Positions 57,494 to 64,000 of a DNA stretch of 64,000 bases are shown here, one piece after another. Position 1 is the first letter of the stretch, and every line of letters begins with the position of its first letter. This DNA comes from Lentilactobacillus parafarraginis DSM 18390 = JCM 14109 (lineage in GTDB: Bacteria > Bacillota > Bacilli > Lactobacillales > Lactobacillaceae). The stretch spans positions 26,571-90,570 of the forward strand of contig NZ_AZFZ01000004.1 in assembly GCF_001435895.1 (NCBI RefSeq), written 5' to 3'. The translations under genes were made by a program, and so were the position numbers. The notes beneath the pieces are model-generated. The model made no database searches. It was not told the origin of the DNA and saw only the letters and a program-made list of their open reading frames with translations.

Positions 57494-57557
57494 GATCCGG
57501 ACACCTCATCAGTTACTTTGTTATTGCATTAATCGTATCATAACCTCACCAAAATTT

Positions 57558-57571
57558 CAAACACATGTTCG
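57558..57571. promoter_or_regulatory. LexA box in the lexA/ynzC divergent region
   Basis: Read on the minus strand it is CGAACATGTGTTTG, matching CGAAC-RNRY-GTTYC at 13 of 14 positions. It overlaps the -35 region of a rightward promoter whose TATAAT is at 57592-57597 and lies 65 bases before the lexA start codon. Confidence 0.88.
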
Positions 57572-57622
57572 CATTAATTGAAAGAATTTGTTATAATAAG
57601 CGCATTGGAGGAATTGTGTAAA

Positions 57623-57907
57623 ATGAATGAAAAAGAAAAGAAGAAACTTCAATCTCAAATTGGTGATAACGTTTTAAAAGAAATTGTTCCCCGGATTAAT
57701 GAATTGGCTCACAAAGCCAAAAAAGAGGGCTTAACCGAAGTTGAAAAGATTGAACGTGCTGAACTTCGGAAAAAGTACGTGGCCCGATTCCGGGATAACT
57801 TTAAAAAACAAGTTGAATTGATGAAAGTTTACGATAAAAATGGCAATGAAGTCACTTCAGATAAAGTGAAAAAGATTCAGCGGCATAAGGGCTTGCGTGA
57901 TGATTAA
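57623..57907 (+). CDS. ynzC: DUF896 (YnzC-like) protein
   Basis: About 94 residues, charged and helical: RINELAHKAKKEGLTEVEKI then ERAELRKKYVARFRDNFKKQ, the DUF896 signature. In Bacillus ynzC lies in the lexA-divergent SOS operon with the division inhibitor yneA; here yneA and yneB are absent and ynzC is alone. GGAGGAATTG precedes the ATG at 57623; an earlier start at 57578 has no ribosome site. Function unknown. Confidence 0.9.
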   Translation: MNEKEKKKLQSQIGDNVLKEIVPRINELAHKAKKEGLTEVEKIERAELRKKYVARFRDNFKKQVELMKVYDKNGNEVTSDKVKKIQRHKGLRDD

Positions 57908-58010
57908 GTCAATATTCCGTTGACTTTAAGGGCAATTTTGTAAATTTCCTTTTAATTTTCGTGATAATTGTGTAAAATTAACCAATGAGACTATATAAGG
58001 AGGCCTTGTT

Positions 58011-58235
58011 TTGGCAACTTGGATTTGGATTCTGATTGTTATTGTGGCCTTGATCATTGGTTTGGTTGGTGGCTTTTACGGTGCTCGTAAGTACATGGAG
58101 AAGTACTTAAAAGAAAACCCGCCATTTAACGAAGATCAATTGCGGCAATTGATGCTACAGATGGGTCAAAAACCTTCACAAAAGAAATTGAACCAAATGA
58201 TGCATTCAATGCAAAGCAACGTTGGGAAGAAGTAG
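58011..58235 (+). CDS. yneF: YneF-family (UPF0154) small membrane protein
   Basis: A 74-residue protein with an N-terminal membrane helix (about 4-24, [19 protein letters not shown]) and the typical [20 protein letters not shown] and [15 protein letters not shown] segments. Function unknown, but essential in some genome-scale screens of relatives. The start is TTG at 58011, behind AAGGAGG. The link with ynzC is conserved. Confidence 0.93.
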   Translation: MATWIWILIVIVALIIGLVGGFYGARKYMEKYLKENPPFNEDQLRQLMLQMGQKPSQKKLNQMMHSMQSNVGKK

Positions 58236-58251
58236 GTTTAAGCGACCCGCC

Positions 58252-58296
58252 AAAAAAGGCTGAGACAGATTTTATTTGTCCCAACCTTTTTATTTT
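58252..58296 (+). terminator. Terminator after yneF
   Basis: AAAAAAGGCTGAGACA pairs with TGTCCCAACCTTTTT (two mismatches), with further Ts after it. It belongs to a GGCTGRGACA-type family seen elsewhere in the window. Confidence 0.75.
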
Positions 58297-58314
58297 TGTC
58301 AATCGAGATCACCA

Positions 58315-58950
58315 CTAGTGCTTCTTTTTTGAGATATCGATATATTCGAATTCTGGATTGACAGCAAAGTCTAGCGCATCAAAAGCTGTTTGCATTTGCT
58401 GCTCGATTTCTTTTTGATAATCATCGTTCAGCTTGCGTTTTCTGTCAATGTGGATGGGTTCGCCAAACGCAATTGTCACCCGCTTGCGACTAAAGAGGCG
58501 CTTAAAACTGAGCGGTCCCTGGTAAACGGTGGGGACAATTGGGACATTGGCCAATTGAGAAATCAATGCCGCACCGCCCTTTAATTCTTCAGAATGGCGG
58601 GTGCCCGATGGAAAGAGGATTAAGGATAGATCCTGCTTGCGAAGGATGCGGACCGGCGTTTTAATTGCGGAGGGGCCGGGATTATCGCGGTCAACGGGAA
58701 ATGCGTTGGCATGATCCAAAATCCATTTTATAATTGGATTTTGGAAGAGCTCCTTTTTAGCCATAAAACTAAATTTTTTTGGACTGGCTGCCAGGGCAAA
58801 GTAGATTGGGTCAAACCAGGTTCGGTGAGGGCCAACCAAAATATAATTGCCCTTCGGGAGCCTTTCTTTGTGAAGATAGCAGGGATTGCCGTTAATAATA
58901 AATACAAGGCAGCGAACGATGAAACGGGCAAATGAAAAAAACAATGCCAT
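58315..58950 (-). CDS. plsC: 1-acyl-sn-glycerol-3-phosphate acyltransferase (PlsC type)
   Basis: A 211-residue acyltransferase converting lysophosphatidic to phosphatidic acid. The catalytic HX4D motif is HRTWFD at residues 42-47, LFPSGTRHSEELKGGAALIS carries the substrate-binding motif, and VPIVPTVYQG follows. The N-terminal 20 residues are hydrophobic. AAGAAAGGAAA on the minus strand precedes the ATG at 58950. It is divergent from the methyltransferase gene. Confidence 0.92.
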   Translation of the reverse strand: MALFFSFARFIVRCLVFIINGNPCYLHKERLPKGNYILVGPHRTWFDPIYFALAASPKKFSFMAKKELFQNPIIKWILDHANAFPVDRDNPGPSAIKTPVRILRKQDLSLILFPSGTRHSEELKGGAALISQLANVPIVPTVYQGPLSFKRLFSRKRVTIAFGEPIHIDRKRKLNDDYQKEIEQQMQTAFDALDFAVNPEFEYIDISKKKH

Positions 58951-58999
58951 TTCCTTCTTTCTTTTCTGATAGAATCATATTAACTTAAAAGAGAAGCGT

Positions 59000-59779
59000 T
59001 TGGCAAACAATATCGTGAAGGGCGTAGAAAATATGCATGTAAAATTATATAACGACGAACGAATTGATCAACTGTACAGCCATGATGTTTCGATTATCCA
59101 GAGTTCAAATGTCTTTTCGTTTTCCCTGGATGCCGTTCTTCTTGCTGATTTTGCGCGGGTAAGCGGGCAGCGAATCAAACGGGTTGTTGATCTATGTGCA
59201 GGAAATGGGGCGGTTGGGCTTTTTTTGAGTGATCGAACTCACGCAGCGATCACGATGGTTGAAATCCAATCACGACTTGCCGATATGGCAAGCCGCAGCG
59301 TGGAACTCAACGGTCTTCAGGATCGTATTGATGTGATCAACGACGATTTGAAAAACACCCCTCAATACATCCCGAAGGACTCTGTTGATGTTGTGACATG
59401 TAACCCACCATATTTCTTGAATTACGATACCAGCGAGAAAAATCCGAATCGCTATCTGGCAATCGCCCGGCATGAATTGACAACGACTCTGGACGAGGTT
59501 GCTCAAACGGCCGCTGATCTTCTCAAAATGAATGCGAAACTATACATGGTCTACCGGCCGGACCGTTTAAGTGACCTTCTGATGAGCCTGCGAAGCCATC
59601 GACTGGAACCAAAGCAAATGAAATTAATTCGGCCACGTGTAGACGAGGATGCCAACATGGTGTTGGTTGAAGCTATTAAGGATGGTAAACCTAACGGGCT
59701 TAAAGTTTTACCGGATTTAATTACCCACGCCGGCCAGCAATATTCTGATGAAGTGAAGCGAATTTTGTATGGAAACTGA
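59000..59779 (+). CDS. tRNA1(Val) N6-adenine methyltransferase-like protein
   Basis: About 248-259 residues of the TrmN6/YfiC (Bacillus YabB) family. Motif I is VVDLCAGNGAVGLFLSDR and the catalytic motif IV is TCNPPYF, as in N6-adenine methylases. The start may be TTG 59000 or ATG 59033; homologues begin near the KLYNDERIDQL segment, which favours 59033. It overlaps the GIY-YIG gene by 11 bases; yabB-yazA-plsC proximity is conserved in Firmicutes. Confidence 0.87.
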   Translation: MANNIVKGVENMHVKLYNDERIDQLYSHDVSIIQSSNVFSFSLDAVLLADFARVSGQRIKRVVDLCAGNGAVGLFLSDRTHAAITMVEIQSRLADMASRSVELNGLQDRIDVINDDLKNTPQYIPKDSVDVVTCNPPYFLNYDTSEKNPNRYLAIARHELTTTLDEVAQTAADLLKMNAKLYMVYRPDRLSDLLMSLRSHRLEPKQMKLIRPRVDEDANMVLVEAIKDGKPNGLKVLPDLITHAGQQYSDEVKRILYGN

Positions 59780-60044
59780 TGAAAAATACTATATGTATGT
59801 TTTGCTGTGTGAGGATGGGACCCTGTACACCGGATTTACCACTGATGTGGCCCGGCGCTTTTCAATGCATCAATCGGGAAGCGGAGCTAAGTATACCCGT
59901 TCTCACAGGCCGATAAAGATTCTGTTCACAAAACAATTCCTCAGCAAGCACGATGCGTTGAGTGCCGAGTATGCCTTTAAGCAATTGTCCCATGCTCAAA
60001 AAATCGCCTATATTACCAAAAATGACAAAAGATCTGCTGAATGA
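59769..60044 (+). CDS. yazA: GIY-YIG domain protein (YazA/UPF0213)
   Basis: A 91-residue single-domain GIY-YIG nuclease-like protein: YYMYVLLCEDGTLYTGFTTDV, RRFSMHQSGSGAKYTRSHRP and a late SAEYAFKQLS. No function has been settled for the UPF0213 group. The ATG at 59769 lies inside the end of the methyltransferase gene, so the two are coupled. Confidence 0.92.
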   Translation: METDEKYYMYVLLCEDGTLYTGFTTDVARRFSMHQSGSGAKYTRSHRPIKILFTKQFLSKHDALSAEYAFKQLSHAQKIAYITKNDKRSAE

Positions 60045-60089
60045 TCACGCTTTCGGTAGCTAAAAAACGCCAAATATCGGGTTTAAACG

Positions 60090-60098
60090 TGGTATACT
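60090..60098 (+). promoter_or_regulatory. ldhD extended -10
   Basis: TGGTATACT (60090-60098) is an extended -10; no convincing -35. It lies about 30 bases before the D-lactate dehydrogenase start. Confidence 0.55.
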
Positions 60099-60127
60099 GA
60101 ACGTAACTTGTTTAGGAGGTAATATTC

Positions 60128-61126
60128 GTGAAAATTATTGCATATGGCATTCGTGACGATGAAAAACCATACTTGGACAAATGGAGTGAAGAAAATCCGG
60201 ATGTTGAAGTTGCGTCAACCGGTGAACTTTTAGATGAATCCACTGTTGATCAAGCCAAGGGTGCTGACGGAGTGGTTGTTTATCAACAAAAGCCTTACAC
60301 TGCCGCAGTTTTGGATAAGTTAGGCAGCTATGGGGTTAAGTTCATGTCACTTCGTAATGTTGGTGTTGATAACATCGATGCTGACGCTGCAAAGCGTAAT
60401 GGCATTCAAGTCACCAATGTACCAGCATATTCTCCAGAAGCAATTGCTGAATTTACAGCAACTGAATTAATGAGATTATTACGGCGAACCAATACCTTTG
60501 ATCGTAAGATTGCCCATGGTGATCTTCGCTGGGCACCTGATATCGCTGAAGAATTGAACCAGATGACAGTTGGTGTCTTTGCAACTGGCCGAATTGGTCG
60601 GGCTGCAATCCGGATTTATAAAGGATTTGGCGCCAAGGTAATTGCTTACGATATCTTCCACAATCCTGAACTGGAAAAGGAAGGCATCTACGTTGATTCG
60701 CCTGAAGAACTGTACGCAAAGTCCGATGTTTTATCCATTCACGCACCTGCTACTAAAGAAAACGAACACATGTTGAACGATGATGCCTTCAGCAAAATGA
60801 AGGACGGCGTTTACATCTTGAACCCTGCTCGGGGAATCCTCGTTGATACCGATGCATTAATTCGGGCACTTGATTCCGGCAAAGTTGCTGGGGCTGCCCT
60901 TGATGTTTACGAAGATGAAGTCGGTATTTTTAACACTGATTTCGGCAGTTTTGACAAGATTCCTGACGAACGGTTGAAGAACTTGATCAAGCGTGAAAAC
61001 GTTTTGGTTAGTCCCCACATTGCGTTCTATACCAAACGGGCCGTTCGCAACATGGTTTACTTTGCAATGGACGCTAACAAGTCATTAATTAACACTGGTA
61101 AGTCAGACAAACTCGTTAAACTTTAA
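60128..61126 (+). CDS. ldhD: D-lactate dehydrogenase
   Basis: A 332-residue D-2-hydroxyacid dehydrogenase reducing pyruvate to D-lactate with NADH. The NAD-binding loop is FATGRIGRAAIRIYKGFGAK, with Ala in place of the first Gly of GXGXXG; catalytic Arg is in FMSLRNVGVDNI/NPARGILVD regions, Glu in DVYEDEVG and His in SPHIAFYT. The start is GTG at 60128 behind AGGAGGTAA. It is a single-gene unit with its own terminator. A related 2-hydroxyacid substrate cannot be excluded. Confidence 0.92.
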   Translation: MKIIAYGIRDDEKPYLDKWSEENPDVEVASTGELLDESTVDQAKGADGVVVYQQKPYTAAVLDKLGSYGVKFMSLRNVGVDNIDADAAKRNGIQVTNVPAYSPEAIAEFTATELMRLLRRTNTFDRKIAHGDLRWAPDIAEELNQMTVGVFATGRIGRAAIRIYKGFGAKVIAYDIFHNPELEKEGIYVDSPEELYAKSDVLSIHAPATKENEHMLNDDAFSKMKDGVYILNPARGILVDTDALIRALDSGKVAGAALDVYEDEVGIFNTDFGSFDKIPDERLKNLIKRENVLVSPHIAFYTKRAVRNMVYFAMDANKSLINTGKSDKLVKL

Positions 61127-61143
61127 TCTTAATGACCAAAATT

Positions 61144-61191
61144 AAAAAAGCATCGTTAGAATTCGTAAAAACAATTTTAATGATGCTTTTT
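61144..61191. terminator. Terminator between ldhD and the HAD gene
   Basis: AAAAAAGCATC pairs with GATGCTTTTT around a loop with partial inner pairing; A- and T-runs allow use from both sides. Confidence 0.85.
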
Positions 61192-61210
61192 GGTTCGAGC
61201 AAATAGTTAA

Positions 61211-61936
61211 CTAAGCTTCCGCTGCTAATTCCAGCAACAGCTCCTGCAATTGAGCGCTGTTATTGACCGTTTGATCGGGAATGATTGACGGATCGGCGAT
61301 CGTGCCGTTATGATTGTTGTACCAAACAGTCTGCCAACCAGCTTTTTTAGCTGGAACGATATCGGTCAAATACGAGCTGCCAACGTAAATCATTTCATTA
61401 CCATGGAGTTCGAGTTTTCGATTCATTAACGTGAAGATCATCGGATCGGGTTTTCTGGTGTCCGCATCCTCGGATGTGATGATGCGCTCACGACCGAACC
61501 AATGGTGAAGTTTTAACCGCATGATTTTGGCTAACTGAATGTCAGTGGCACCATTAGTAATAATCCCCAAAGTGAACTTTTCAGTGAGCTTGTTGAAAAC
61601 GGTTGTGAGGCCATCGAATAGCTTGATGTTTCGCGTTAACTCGGTATATTGACGACTAAACTGCTGCGCTTTTTGCTGGGTCAGACCATTGAGGGCGAAT
61701 TCTTTGAATGAGTGGTGAAGACAATGGAAAGTGATCTCCTGCTTAGAAAGTTTTAAGTCTTTTTCTTGGTTACTCTTGGCCTCAACCAACTGTTCCTGTT
61801 GTAGGTAGTTACAGTAAAAGTGATCCATGAGATCATCGGTAATTTCATTTGCGAAAACTTGCTTAAATGCGCGTTCAAATGAAGGCCGCGGGTCGTATAA
61901 GGTATCGTCAACGTCAAAAACGATGGCTTTAATCAT
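61211..61936 (-). CDS. HAD-superfamily hydrolase (HAD-IA)
   Basis: About 241 residues. Motif I IVFDVDDTLYD, motif II IITNGAT, motif III RKPDPMIF with the Lys, and VYVGSSYLTDIVPAKKAG for motif IV. An alpha-helical cap lies between motifs I and II. Relatives include YjjG-type nucleotidases; the substrate is unknown. On the minus strand GAGGAGGAA precedes the ATG at 61936; six codons upstream in frame are not needed. Confidence 0.87.
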   Translation of the reverse strand: MIKAIVFDVDDTLYDPRPSFERAFKQVFANEITDDLMDHFYCNYLQQEQLVEAKSNQEKDLKLSKQEITFHCLHHSFKEFALNGLTQQKAQQFSRQYTELTRNIKLFDGLTTVFNKLTEKFTLGIITNGATDIQLAKIMRLKLHHWFGRERIITSEDADTRKPDPMIFTLMNRKLELHGNEMIYVGSSYLTDIVPAKKAGWQTVWYNNHNGTIADPSIIPDQTVNNSAQLQELLLELAAEA

Positions 61937-62030
61937 AGTATTCCTCCTCGTCACGAATTAGTATTCTAGCACGTTTGTCACAAATATGACAGTTTCTGTC
62001 ACATTCTCCAAGGGAAATCGTAAATAAAAC

Positions 62031-62059
62031 TTGCTTTCAATGCCGTTTTTCGCTATACT
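62031..62059 (+). promoter_or_regulatory. rpsB promoter
   Basis: TTGCTT (62031-62036) and TATACT (62054-62059) with 17 bases between them. Confidence 0.78.
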
Positions 62060-62065
62060 CTTAAA

Positions 62066-62174
62066 GGTGTTTTAAATACACACCTAACTGGATGCCTTCG
62101 GAAGTGCCGAATCTGAATCGGTTCCGAGTGTAGATGATAGTTGGGGAGGAAAAAACTTATATGGAGGCTATATC
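62066..62174 (+). promoter_or_regulatory. Structured 5' leader of rpsB
   Basis: The leader of about 109 bases can form AGGTGT / ACACCT near its start and a longer stem CGGAA..CCGA (62099-62110) with TCGG..TTCCG (62118-62126). Leaders of rpsB often bind S2 for feedback in bacteria; whether this one does is inference. The ribosome site GGAGG is at 62163-62167. Confidence 0.5.
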
Positions 62175-62972
62175 ATGGCTGTAATTTCTATGAAACAATT
62201 ATTGGAAGCCGGAGTTCATTTCGGTCACCAAACACGTCGTTGGAATCCAAAGATGAAGCAATATATCTTTACTGAACGTAATGGTATCTACATCATTGAT
62301 TTACAGAAGACTGTTAAATTAATCGATGTTGCTTATAACTTCATGAAGGATGAAGCAGCAAAGGGCGCTGTTGTCCTCTTTGTTGGGACCAAGAAGCAGG
62401 CTCAGGATTCAATTGCTGAAGAAGCAACCCGGGCAGGTCAGTTCTATGTCAACAACCGTTGGCTTGGTGGTACTTTGACCAACTGGAACACTATCCAATC
62501 ACGGGTTAAGCGCCTTAAAGACCTGAAGAAGATGGGAACTGATGGAACTTTTGATATCTTACCTAAGAAGGAAGTTTCACTGTTAATCAAGCAGCGTGAC
62601 AAGCTCGAGCGCTTCCTTGGCGGAATTGAAGATATGCCAAAGATCCCTGATGTGATGTTTATCGTTGATCCTCGTAAGGAACAAATTGCGGTTCACGAAG
62701 CTCAGAAGCTGAACATCCCGATCGTTGCCATGGTTGATACTAACACTGACCCTGACCAAATCGACGTTGTGATTCCATCAAATGATGATGCTATCCGTGC
62801 CGTTCGTTTGATCACTTCAAAGATGGCTGATGCCATTGTTGAAGGCCGTCAGGGTGAAGACGAAGTTAGCGAAGACACCTTTGATAAGGGGTCTAAAGAT
62901 GATAAGAAGGACCAAAAGTCCGACTCAATTGAAGATATCGCTAATGCTGTTGAAGGCAAAAACGAAAAATAA
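62175..62972 (+). CDS. rpsB: 30S ribosomal protein S2
   Basis: A 265-residue S2. It begins [20 protein letters not shown] and [20 protein letters not shown], with [20 protein letters not shown] and [20 protein letters not shown] later, all standard. The last 35 residues are Asp/Lys/Ser-rich beyond the usual core. GGAGG before the ATG at 62175. It leads the rpsB-tsf operon. Confidence 0.98.
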   Translation: MAVISMKQLLEAGVHFGHQTRRWNPKMKQYIFTERNGIYIIDLQKTVKLIDVAYNFMKDEAAKGAVVLFVGTKKQAQDSIAEEATRAGQFYVNNRWLGGTLTNWNTIQSRVKRLKDLKKMGTDGTFDILPKKEVSLLIKQRDKLERFLGGIEDMPKIPDVMFIVDPRKEQIAVHEAQKLNIPIVAMVDTNTDPDQIDVVIPSNDDAIRAVRLITSKMADAIVEGRQGEDEVSEDTFDKGSKDDKKDQKSDSIEDIANAVEGKNEK

Positions 62973-62987
62973 TTAATAGCACTTAGG

Positions 62988-63040
62988 CTGACTCACTCGC
63001 TATGGACCAATTTGGCCTTGGTGATGGGTCAGTTTTTATT
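62988..63040 (+). terminator. Hairpin with T-run between rpsB and tsf
   Basis: CTGACTCA (62988-62995) pairs with TGGGTCAG (63025-63032) and is followed by TTTTTATTT. It may act as an attenuator, lowering tsf relative to rpsB. Confidence 0.75.
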
Positions 63041-63066
63041 TGAAGAATTTATAGGAGGCCACGAAA

Positions 63067-63945
63067 ATGGCAAAAATTTCTGCATCTCAAGTTATGGAAT
63101 TACGGAAAAAGACCGGTGTTGGTATGATGGATGCCAAGAAGGCACTCGTCTCAACTGATGGTGACTTCGACAAAGCGATTGACGTATTGCGTGAAAAAGG
63201 CGTTGCCAAAGCCGAAAAGAAGAGCGATCGAGTTGCTGCTAATGGACTGGCAAACGTGATTGTTAAGGGTAATACCGCCGCAATTATCGAAGTCAATTCA
63301 GAAACCGACTTTGTTGCTTCAAGTGATCCTTTTAAAGAAGCTGTTAACCGAATTAGTGACGCAATTGTAACGAATAAACCAGCCGATGTTGAAGCAGCCC
63401 TTGCACTTAAAACCGATAAGGGAACAATTCGTGATGATTTAATCGAAACAACTCAGGTGACTGGTGAAAAAGTGAGTCTGCGTCGGTTTGCCATCGTTGA
63501 AAAGCAGGATGGCGACGTCTTTGGTTTATACCTGCATAATGGTGGCTTAATTGCTTCCCTTGTTCAATTAAAGGGCGCAGATGAGGCTACCGCTAAGGAT
63601 GTTGCGATGCACGTTGCCGCAACGAATCCTGAGTACCTCAACAAGGACGAAGTGCCAGCCGATCGTTTGGCACACGAGAAGGAAGTTTTGAAGCAGGAAG
63701 CCTTGAATGAAGGTAAGCCTGAGAAGATTGTTGAAAAGATGGTTGAAGGCCGCCTTCACAAGTTCTTGGCTGAGATTTGCCTTGAAGACCAAGAATTTGT
63801 TAAGGATCCAGACCAGACCGTTGCCCATTACGTTGCATCGAAGAATGGGTCAATCGTTAAGTTTATCCGCTATGAAGTTGGCGAAGGCATCGAGCAAAAA
63901 CAACAGAGTTTTGAAGATGAAGTTCGTGACCAATTAGGAAACTAA
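63067..63945 (+). CDS. tsf: Elongation factor Ts
   Basis: A 292-residue nucleotide-exchange factor for EF-Tu. The N-terminal domain has [19 protein letters not shown] and the contact motif [14 protein letters not shown]; two core subdomains and the end [20 protein letters not shown] follow. GGAGGCC precedes the ATG at 63067. pyrH usually follows, but here the sequence after the stop looks like the edge of an insertion element. Confidence 0.97.
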   Translation: MAKISASQVMELRKKTGVGMMDAKKALVSTDGDFDKAIDVLREKGVAKAEKKSDRVAANGLANVIVKGNTAAIIEVNSETDFVASSDPFKEAVNRISDAIVTNKPADVEAALALKTDKGTIRDDLIETTQVTGEKVSLRRFAIVEKQDGDVFGLYLHNGGLIASLVQLKGADEATAKDVAMHVAATNPEYLNKDEVPADRLAHEKEVLKQEALNEGKPEKIVEKMVEGRLHKFLAEICLEDQEFVKDPDQTVAHYVASKNGSIVKFIRYEVGEGIEQKQQSFEDEVRDQLGN

Positions 63946-63970
63946 TTTCTAAAAAGGGGCTGGGACAATG

Positions 63971-64000
63971 TGAAGTGAACCCTGCAAGTTGGACACTTTA
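63971..64000 (+). mobile_element. Possible left end of an IS3-family insertion sequence
   Basis: TGAAGTGAACCCTGCAAGTT, continuing into GGACACTTTA at the window edge, resembles the terminal inverted repeats of IS3/IS150-type elements, which commonly read TG(A)ACTGACCCCnnAAGTTGGACA. Just before it AAAAAGGGGCTGGGACA (about 63952-63967) is the left arm of a typical lactobacillar terminator whose right arm is not reached. No transposase can be seen because the window stops. Confidence 0.45.

Overview
The window looks like chromosomal core DNA of a low-to-moderate GC Gram-positive in the Lactobacillaceae, perhaps Lentilactobacillus or a close relative; the genus is a guess. The grounds are T-box leaders, divergent pepQ/ccpA, a mevalonate-pathway mvaS, D-lactate dehydrogenase and acetate kinase, many TTG/GTG starts with strong AGGAGG-type ribosome sites, and Firmicutes gene order throughout (mreCD-minCD, ymfFH-rodZ-pgsA-cinA-recA-rny-ymdB-mutSL-ruvAB-queA-tgt-yajC, alaS-ireB-ruvX-DUF1292-zapA-mutS2-trxA, comG, rpsB-tsf). 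I saw no rRNA, tRNA, CRISPR array, prophage or defence island.

Layout. 1-2.4 kb: cell shape and division-site genes (mreC end, mreD, minC, minD). 2.4-5.1 kb: an amino-acid ABC transporter behind a T-box leader followed by a second, shortened T-box. 5.2-9.5 kb: ymfF, ymfH, rodZ, pgsA. 9.7-11.4 kb: a CinA amidase-domain protein and SOS-controlled recA. 11.7-14.2 kb: RNase Y and YmdB. 14.2-19.5 kb: mismatch repair (mutS, mutL) then SOS-controlled ruvAB, running on into queA, tgt and yajC. 23-27 kb: SOS-controlled dinB, nrnA and a DEAD-box helicase. 27-34 kb: alaS under an alanine T-box, ireB, ruvX, DUF1292, zapA, mutS2, trxA. 34-43 kb: yslB, murI, rdgB, a phosphodiesterase, cbpB, an MscS channel, DUF948/YtxH envelope proteins, pepQ and ccpA around a cre site, and yebC. 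43-49 kb: a complete comG pseudopilus operon ending in a very small comGG, then a YtxK-like methyltransferase and ackA. 49-55 kb: an amino-acid permease, phosphoesterases, yunD-yutD-HAD-DUF1461. 55-61 kb: a small unknown protein, mvaS, lexA with a divergent SOS operator, ynzC, yneF, plsC, an N6-methyltransferase with a GIY-YIG protein, and ldhD. 62-64 kb: rpsB-tsf, then what looks like the first bases of an IS3-type insertion sequence at the window edge.

How the parts connect. Four LexA-box-like sites (recA, ruvA, dinB, lexA/ynzC) put much of an SOS regulon, with its repressor, in one stretch. Two leaders use tRNA sensing: alaS shows a GCU specifier in a clear internal loop; the ABC transporter leader has a UGGA antiterminator and a candidate UGC codon, suggesting cysteine control. 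I did not find a convincing undescribed system. The best leads are the tandem full-plus-truncated T-box, an inverted repeat enclosing the rny promoter, low-complexity tails on RodZ and YutD, the expected but absent ymfI and cvpA, and the probable IS end after tsf.
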